The notes below the pieces were generated by a model, which saw only the letters and a list, made by a program, of their open reading frames with translations, was not told the origin of the DNA and searched no databases. The position numbers were made by a program, and so were the translations under genes. Shown here in pieces: positions 8,016-10,693 of a stretch of 10,693 nucleotides of DNA. This DNA comes from UBA6176 sp041688515. Lineage in GTDB: Bacteria > Verrucomicrobiota > Verrucomicrobiia > Limisphaerales > UBA9464. Each line of letters starts with the position of its first letter. Position 1 is the first letter of the stretch. The DNA is taken from positions 1 through 10,693 of the forward strand of contig JBDNHZ010000287.1 of assembly GCA_041688515.1 (NCBI GenBank), in the 5' to 3' direction.

Positions 8016-8291
8016 TCAGCCGCCCGCAAAAGCCGGGATGATGCTCACCTCATCCCCCGGCCTCAACTCGGTCTGCTGATGCCTCAGGAAACGGATGTCT
8101 TCGTCGTTGACGAAGACCAGCACCGAACCGCGGATCTGCCCCCGCTCGTCGCACAGACGCTCGCGGACGCCATTGTATCGTTGCTGCAATTGCGTCAACA
8201 GATCCGAGACCGTACCGGGACGCACCCGGAGTTGATCCTCGCCTCCGCAGATCCTGCGAAGGGTGGGCGGAAGGGTCACACGCACGCTCAT
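8016..8291 (-). CDS. MoaD/ThiS-family (CysO-like) sulfur-carrier protein
   Basis: A 91-residue ubiquitin-fold protein ending in Ala-Gly-Gly, the tail that is adenylated and turned into a thiocarboxylate in ThiS, MoaD and CysO. The pattern is closest to mycobacterial CysO as I remember it: MSVRVTLPPTLRR at the start, VFVNDEDIRF (59-68), then GDEVSIIPAFAGG at the end. It would carry activated sulfur for a biosynthetic enzyme after activation by a ThiF/MoeB-type protein, which is not in this window. I chose ATG at 8291 because it matches the family N-terminus. A TTG at 8324 overlapping the upstream stop would add 11 residues (MIQSSFERSPA), which are unlike the family. It lies 29 bases downstream of the threonine-synthase-like gene on the same strand, so it should share the SAM riboswitch. 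It is less likely to be a molybdopterin subunit because no other molybdopterin gene is nearby. Confidence 0.9.
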   Translation of the reverse strand: MSVRVTLPPTLRRICGGEDQLRVRPGTVSDLLTQLQQRYNGVRERLCDERGQIRGSVLVFVNDEDIRFLRHQQTELRPGDEVSIIPAFAGG

Positions 8292-8320
8292 GGCTGGGGA
8301 ACGTTCGAAGCTCGACTGGA

Positions 8321-9601
8321 TCAACGGGAGGCGGTCGCCGCCGCGCCGTGCGGGGTGCGGTCCGAGGCAATCAACGCCTCGAACTCGCGCAGGCTGGGAC
8401 GGATTTCCTGGGTTTCACCCACATGCCCGGCGACAGCATCCAGCGTCTTGAGGCCATTGCCCGTGATGCACAATACCGCGCTGGAATCCGCTGGGATCCG
8501 GCCTTGGGCGATCAGCTTCTTGGCCACCCCGACGGTGACCCCACCGGCGGTCTCGGCGAAGACTCCCTCGCATTCGGCCAGCAGGCGGATGCCCTCGCGG
8601 ATCTCGTCGTCGGTGACATCGTCGCCGTATCCACCGGTCTCCTTCATCACCCGGAGCGCGTAGAAGCCGTCTGCCGGGGTCCCGATCGCCAGGGATTTGG
8701 CGATGGTGTTGGGCTTTTGCGGCTTGAAGAAGTCGAGCCCCGCCTTCTGGGCCAAGGTGATGGGATTGCATCCCGTCGCCTGCGCGCCATGGATCTTCCA
8801 GGACGACTCGTGGACGATCCCGAGCTTGGAAAACTCCTGGTAGCTCTTGTGGATCTTGGTGAGGAGGGAACCGGAGGCCATGCAGACCACCGTGTGCTCG
8901 GGGATGCGCCAGCCGAGTTGTTCCTGGATCTCGAAGCCCATCGACTTGGAACCCTCGGCGTAATAGGGGCGCATATTGACGTTCACGAACGCCCACGGGT
9001 ACTTGCCCGCGATCTCCGCGCACAGGCGGTTGACCTCGTCGTAGTGGCCCTTGATCCCGATGACCCGCGCGCCGTACACCAGCGAATTGATGATCTTACC
9101 CTGTTCGAGGTCATGCGGAATGAAGACGTAGGCTTCGAGCCCGGCGGAGGCCGCGTTGGCAGCCACCGAGTTGGCGAGGTTCCCGGTGGAGGCACAGGCC
9201 ACCGTCTTGAAGCCGAGCTCAACCGAACGGCTCAACGCCACGCTCACCACCCGATCCTTGAACGAAAGGGTCGGGTAATTCACCGCGTCGTTCTTGACCC
9301 AGAGCTCACGGATCCCCAGTCGCCGCGCGAGGCGATCGGCCTTGATCAAGGGCGTGTAGCCCACCTGACGGCCGACCGTCGGTTCGCCGGCGACCGGCAG
9401 CAATTCCCGATAGCGCCACATGTTCTGGGGCCGGGCCTGGATGGATTCCCGGGTCAGGACCTTTCGGATGCGCTCGTAGTCGTAGGCGACTTCCAACGGA
9501 CCGAAGTCGAATTCACACACGTGGGTGGCGGCGAGCGGATACTCGCGACCGCACTCGCGGCACTTCAGCGCCTTCATGAATCCCTGCTGCGTCTGGCTCA
9601 T
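8321..9601 (-). CDS. thrC: Threonine synthase family PLP enzyme
   Basis: A 426-residue fold-type II PLP enzyme. Family features are the lysine motif YPTLSFKDR (K115), the phosphate-binding loop ASTGN (137-141), MASGSLLTK (241-249), QKPNTIAKSLAIG (295-307) and TGNGLKTLDAV near the end (380-390). Standard threonine synthases turn O-phosphohomoserine into threonine and phosphate. The N-terminus has a ribbon-like CRECG (C14, C17) and C29, but Asp32 stands where related proteins have a fourth Cys. The open frame extends upstream to 9772, but that part lies in the riboswitch aptamer and terminator, so the start must be downstream of 9673: ATG at 9601 with AGAG upstream, or ATG at 9577 with AGGG. 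The next gene encodes a sulfur carrier, and the SAM-I riboswitch points to methionine or sulfur metabolism. The enzyme may therefore use carrier thiocarboxylate rather than water; this is inference. Confidence 0.9.
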   Translation of the reverse strand: MSQTQQGFMKALKCRECGREYPLAATHVCEFDFGPLEVAYDYERIRKVLTRESIQARPQNMWRYRELLPVAGEPTVGRQVGYTPLIKADRLARRLGIRELWVKNDAVNYPTLSFKDRVVSVALSRSVELGFKTVACASTGNLANSVAANAASAGLEAYVFIPHDLEQGKIINSLVYGARVIGIKGHYDEVNRLCAEIAGKYPWAFVNVNMRPYYAEGSKSMGFEIQEQLGWRIPEHTVVCMASGSLLTKIHKSYQEFSKLGIVHESSWKIHGAQATGCNPITLAQKAGLDFFKPQKPNTIAKSLAIGTPADGFYALRVMKETGGYGDDVTDDEIREGIRLLAECEGVFAETAGGVTVGVAKKLIAQGRIPADSSAVLCITGNGLKTLDAVAGHVGETQEIRPSLREFEALIASDRTPHGAAATASR

Positions 9602-9672
9602 ACGTCTCTGTTCGATGCCGGACCGGGCACTTCGTCCAGAGGTCAGCGGCGGGCGGGGAGGCATCAGGCCAT

Positions 9673-9705
9673 AAAAATACCCCTTCCCACGAAGCGAGAA
9701 GGGGT
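9673..9705 (-). terminator. Intrinsic terminator of the SAM riboswitch expression platform
   Basis: On the minus strand ACCCCTTC (9705-9698) pairs with GAAGGGGT (9686-9679), an 8-bp stem with an 11-base loop, followed at once by ATTTTTAT. It lies about 25 bases after the SAM aptamer and about 70 bases before the chosen ATG. CTTCTC at 9701-9696 can instead pair with GAGGAG at 9733-9728, which includes the 3' strand of aptamer helix P1. That gives a mutually exclusive antiterminator, as in SAM-off switches of this class. Confidence 0.88.
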
Positions 9706-9730
9706 CGGAAAGATTTCCTGACCAGCGCTC

Positions 9731-9845
9731 CTCATCTTCGCCCCTCCCTTCGGAGAGACCTGGATTTGGCACCTGGTCGCAGCGCAGTCAGCGCTGCCGG
9801 TTGCCGTGGCTTCATCGGGCCAGTCCCTCTGCCACTCTGGATGAG
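9731..9845 (-). ncRNA. SAM-I riboswitch (S-box) aptamer
   Basis: The minus strand carries the S-box core in order: CTCATCCAGAG (P1 5' strand, from 9845), GAGGGACTGGCCCGATGAA, GGCAACC (9805-9799), GGTGCCAAATCC (9773-9762) and GATGAG (P1 3' strand, 9736-9731). The helices fit. P1 is CTCATC with GATGAG. P2 is GTGGC (9835-9831) with GCCAC (9810-9806). P3 is GCAGCGC (9797-9791) with GCGCTGC (9785-9779). P4 is CTCTCC (9757-9752) with GGAGGG (9747-9742) around GAAG. It binds S-adenosylmethionine and should end transcription before the threonine-synthase-like gene when SAM is plentiful. Confidence 0.96.
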
Positions 9846-9868
9846 TGCCCCGTTTCCGGAGCACAGGA

Positions 9869-9898
9869 CAAATGCCCGAGAATCCCGGGGTCTGTCAA
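9869..9898 (-). promoter_or_regulatory. Putative promoter of the riboswitch operon
   Basis: On the minus strand a perfect TTGACA (9898-9893) lies 18 bases before CATTTG (9874-9869), a poor -10. The predicted transcript start, near 9862, would fall about 20 bases before the aptamer, which is the expected place. An 8-bp inverted repeat surrounds it. The weak -10 is the main doubt. Confidence 0.5.
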
Positions 9899-9907
9899 AG
9901 GGCATTT
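9870..9907. repeat. 8-bp inverted repeat around the putative promoter
   Basis: AAATGCCC (9870-9877) and GGGCATTT (9900-9907) are perfect inverted copies with 22 bases between them and centres 30 bases apart. One arm overlaps the putative -10 and the other lies upstream of the -35, an arrangement compatible with an operator. It may also be chance. Confidence 0.4.
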
Positions 9908-10077
9908 TCAATGGAAGCGGAAAGGCCGGTGCATGCTTTCGCCGAAGGGTCCAGCCGACTTGCATCTATGGAACGAGATCCCCGGACTTCGCGGAGCGTC
10001 CTGGAGTGCGCGTCGCGTCACCCACCGCTTGGGTCGCGGGAACCGGGAATGCCTTGGACGGATCCAAGGGCCTCCCC

Positions 10078-10102
10078 CTCTGCGGAATCTGCGTCCTCTG
10101 CG
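10078..10102 (-). repeat. Degenerate GCAGAG-type 8-base periodic repeat, copy 1
   Basis: The + strand reads CTCTGCGG, AATCTGCG, then TCCTCTGCG, three imperfect units of about 8 bases. Read on the minus strand it resembles the copy near 10476, so the two are in opposite orientation. Confidence 0.5.
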
Positions 10103-10326
10103 ACGAACCCACTGCGGCCTCCAGGAGCGAACAGGGAGCAGCATCGGGCGGGCGCAAATCACAACCCGCAGTCCGCCCCAAGACCCCGGATTCGGTCGGG
10201 CCTCCGATTCATCCGGACTCACCGCTCCTGGTTCAGCGCCCGGAACCGGCGTCGCGGCCGCCATGGGATGACGGGGTGGCGGCAACGGAGGGACGCCCGT
10301 TGTCACGTCGCGCGACCGCAGTCGGT

Positions 10327-10444
10327 TGGCCGAAAGGAACGCAGAATCAAAAGAAGGGGACAGCAGCCACCGCATCGTCACAACGCGTGGATCCGCGCCC
10401 CTTCTGCCTCCCTTACTTTCGTCGCCTTTCGTTCCTTTCGGCCA
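10327..10444. repeat. 118-bp element with perfect 15-bp terminal inverted repeats
   Basis: TGGCCGAAAGGAACG (10327-10341) and CGTTCCTTTCGGCCA (10430-10444) are perfect inverted copies. A nested 8-bp pair lies inside: AGAAGGGG (10352-10359) and CCCCTTCT (10398-10405). No gene fits inside and I see no clear target-site duplication. It could be a small non-autonomous transposable element, a structured RNA or a long imperfect hairpin. Confidence 0.65.
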
Positions 10445-10463
10445 GTTCCCCTGGTTTCGGCCC

Positions 10464-10505
10464 AGAGATTTCACCGCAGAGACGCGGAGGCGCAGAGAAC
10501 TCTGA
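10464..10505 (+). repeat. GCAGAG-type 8-base periodic repeat, copy 2
   Basis: TTTCACC is followed by units GCAGAGAC (10476-10483), GCGGAGGC (10484-10491) and GCAGAGAA (10492-10499). This form (CACCGCAGAGACGC and so on) recurs between genes in many bacterial genomes as I recall, often giving spurious peptides of the type HRRDAEAQR. Its function is not known to me. Confidence 0.6.
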
Positions 10506-10598
10506 ATGGCGCTCTCCAAAAATCGCCTCAGGAACACATTTTCAACTCTAGCGTGTCAGCGCCGTTCTGAAACTCGTTCCACTTCGCCGGTATGAAAA

Positions 10599-10693
10599 TC
10601 ATCGCCCGAGTACCCCAGATCGGGCGTCTTCTTCCAACTTAGGCGCAAGCCATTCTTCCTTCTTTTGGGTGTTCTTCCGGATCGTCCACATGG
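10599..10693 (-). CDS. Possible 3' end of a gene entering from the right edge
   Basis: The minus-strand frame is open from the window edge to TGA at 10599-10601. From an in-frame ATG just inside the edge it encodes about 30 residues, starting MWTIRKNTQKKEEWLAPKLE, rich in Lys and Glu. It is too short to judge, and third positions are less GC-rich than in the other genes. It could be the end of a real gene, a remnant or chance. The TGA overlaps an ATG (ATGA) that opens a further 24-codon frame ending at 10528. Confidence 0.2.
   Translation of the reverse strand, partial: MWTIRKNTQKKEEWLAPKLEEDARSGVLGR

Larger units (their letters stand above)
9908..10598. other. Long non-coding region with degenerate repeats
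   Basis: No frame on either strand here looks like a protein I would accept. The long open frames give Arg/Pro/Ser-rich products without domain features, and several run through the riboswitch. What can be seen are the GCAGAG-type repeat copies, the 118-bp inverted-repeat element and a drop in GC near the right end. The region may be a graveyard of small mobile or repeat elements upstream of the operon. Confidence 0.5.

Noticed and set aside
8348..9721. A 457-codon + strand frame opposite the threonine-synthase-like gene
   Set aside because: It is antisense to a clear PLP enzyme and runs into the riboswitch terminator.
9602..9772. N-terminal extension of the threonine-synthase-like protein up to 9772
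   Set aside because: This stretch is SAM aptamer and terminator RNA; the encoded residues do not match the family.
9845..9864. Hairpin GTGCTCC / GGGGCAC just before the aptamer on the minus strand
   Set aside because: The likely transcript start falls inside its first arm and it shares a base with P1, so a separate function is doubtful.
9766..10570. Long open frames on both strands in the right-hand region
   Set aside because: Products are Arg/Pro/Ser-rich without domain features, and several cross the riboswitch or repeats.
1..10693. CRISPR arrays, tRNA or rRNA genes, integrase or transposase genes
   Set aside because: I looked for regularly spaced repeats, tRNA-like cloverleafs and typical recombinase motifs and saw none.

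Overview
The window reads as a stretch of bacterial chromosome with high GC and a strong GC bias at third codon positions. I lean towards Verrucomicrobiota or a relative. The reasons are the GC, weak or absent Shine-Dalgarno sequences at several starts, a class I SAM riboswitch, a transglutaminase/DUF2126 fusion, and GCAGAG-type intergenic repeats. This placement is inference only.

Layout: the left edge holds the 3' part of an ABC-2 type permease gene on the + strand. It converges on a long run of minus-strand genes. Reading the minus strand from right to left: a promoter-like site and a SAM-I riboswitch with its own terminator (about 9898 to 9673), a PLP enzyme of the threonine synthase family (9601-8321), and a 91-residue ubiquitin-fold sulfur-carrier protein ending in Gly-Gly (8291-8016). 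After a 253-base gap come an 1115-residue transglutaminase/DUF2126 fusion (7762-4415), an exported single-domain rhodanese (4361-3945), a DEAD-box RNA helicase with a long Ala/Pro linker and a DbpA-type RNA-binding domain (3882-1783), a small unknown protein (1731-1537) and a membrane-anchored HNH nuclease-like protein (1532-900). The genes from the fusion downwards are closely spaced (4 to 62 bases) and may be one or a few transcripts.

The most interesting unit is the riboswitch plus the threonine-synthase-like and CysO-like genes. Low SAM should switch these genes on. That suits a sulfur-assimilation or methionine role, with protein thiocarboxylate as sulfur donor, better than plain threonine synthesis, which competes with methionine for O-phosphohomoserine. 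The aptamer and terminator are read directly from the sequence; the metabolic role is inferred.

The last 790 bases hold no convincing complete gene. They carry an 8-bp inverted repeat around the putative promoter, two opposed copies of a GCAGAG-type 8-base periodic repeat, and a 118-bp element bounded by perfect 15-bp inverted repeats.
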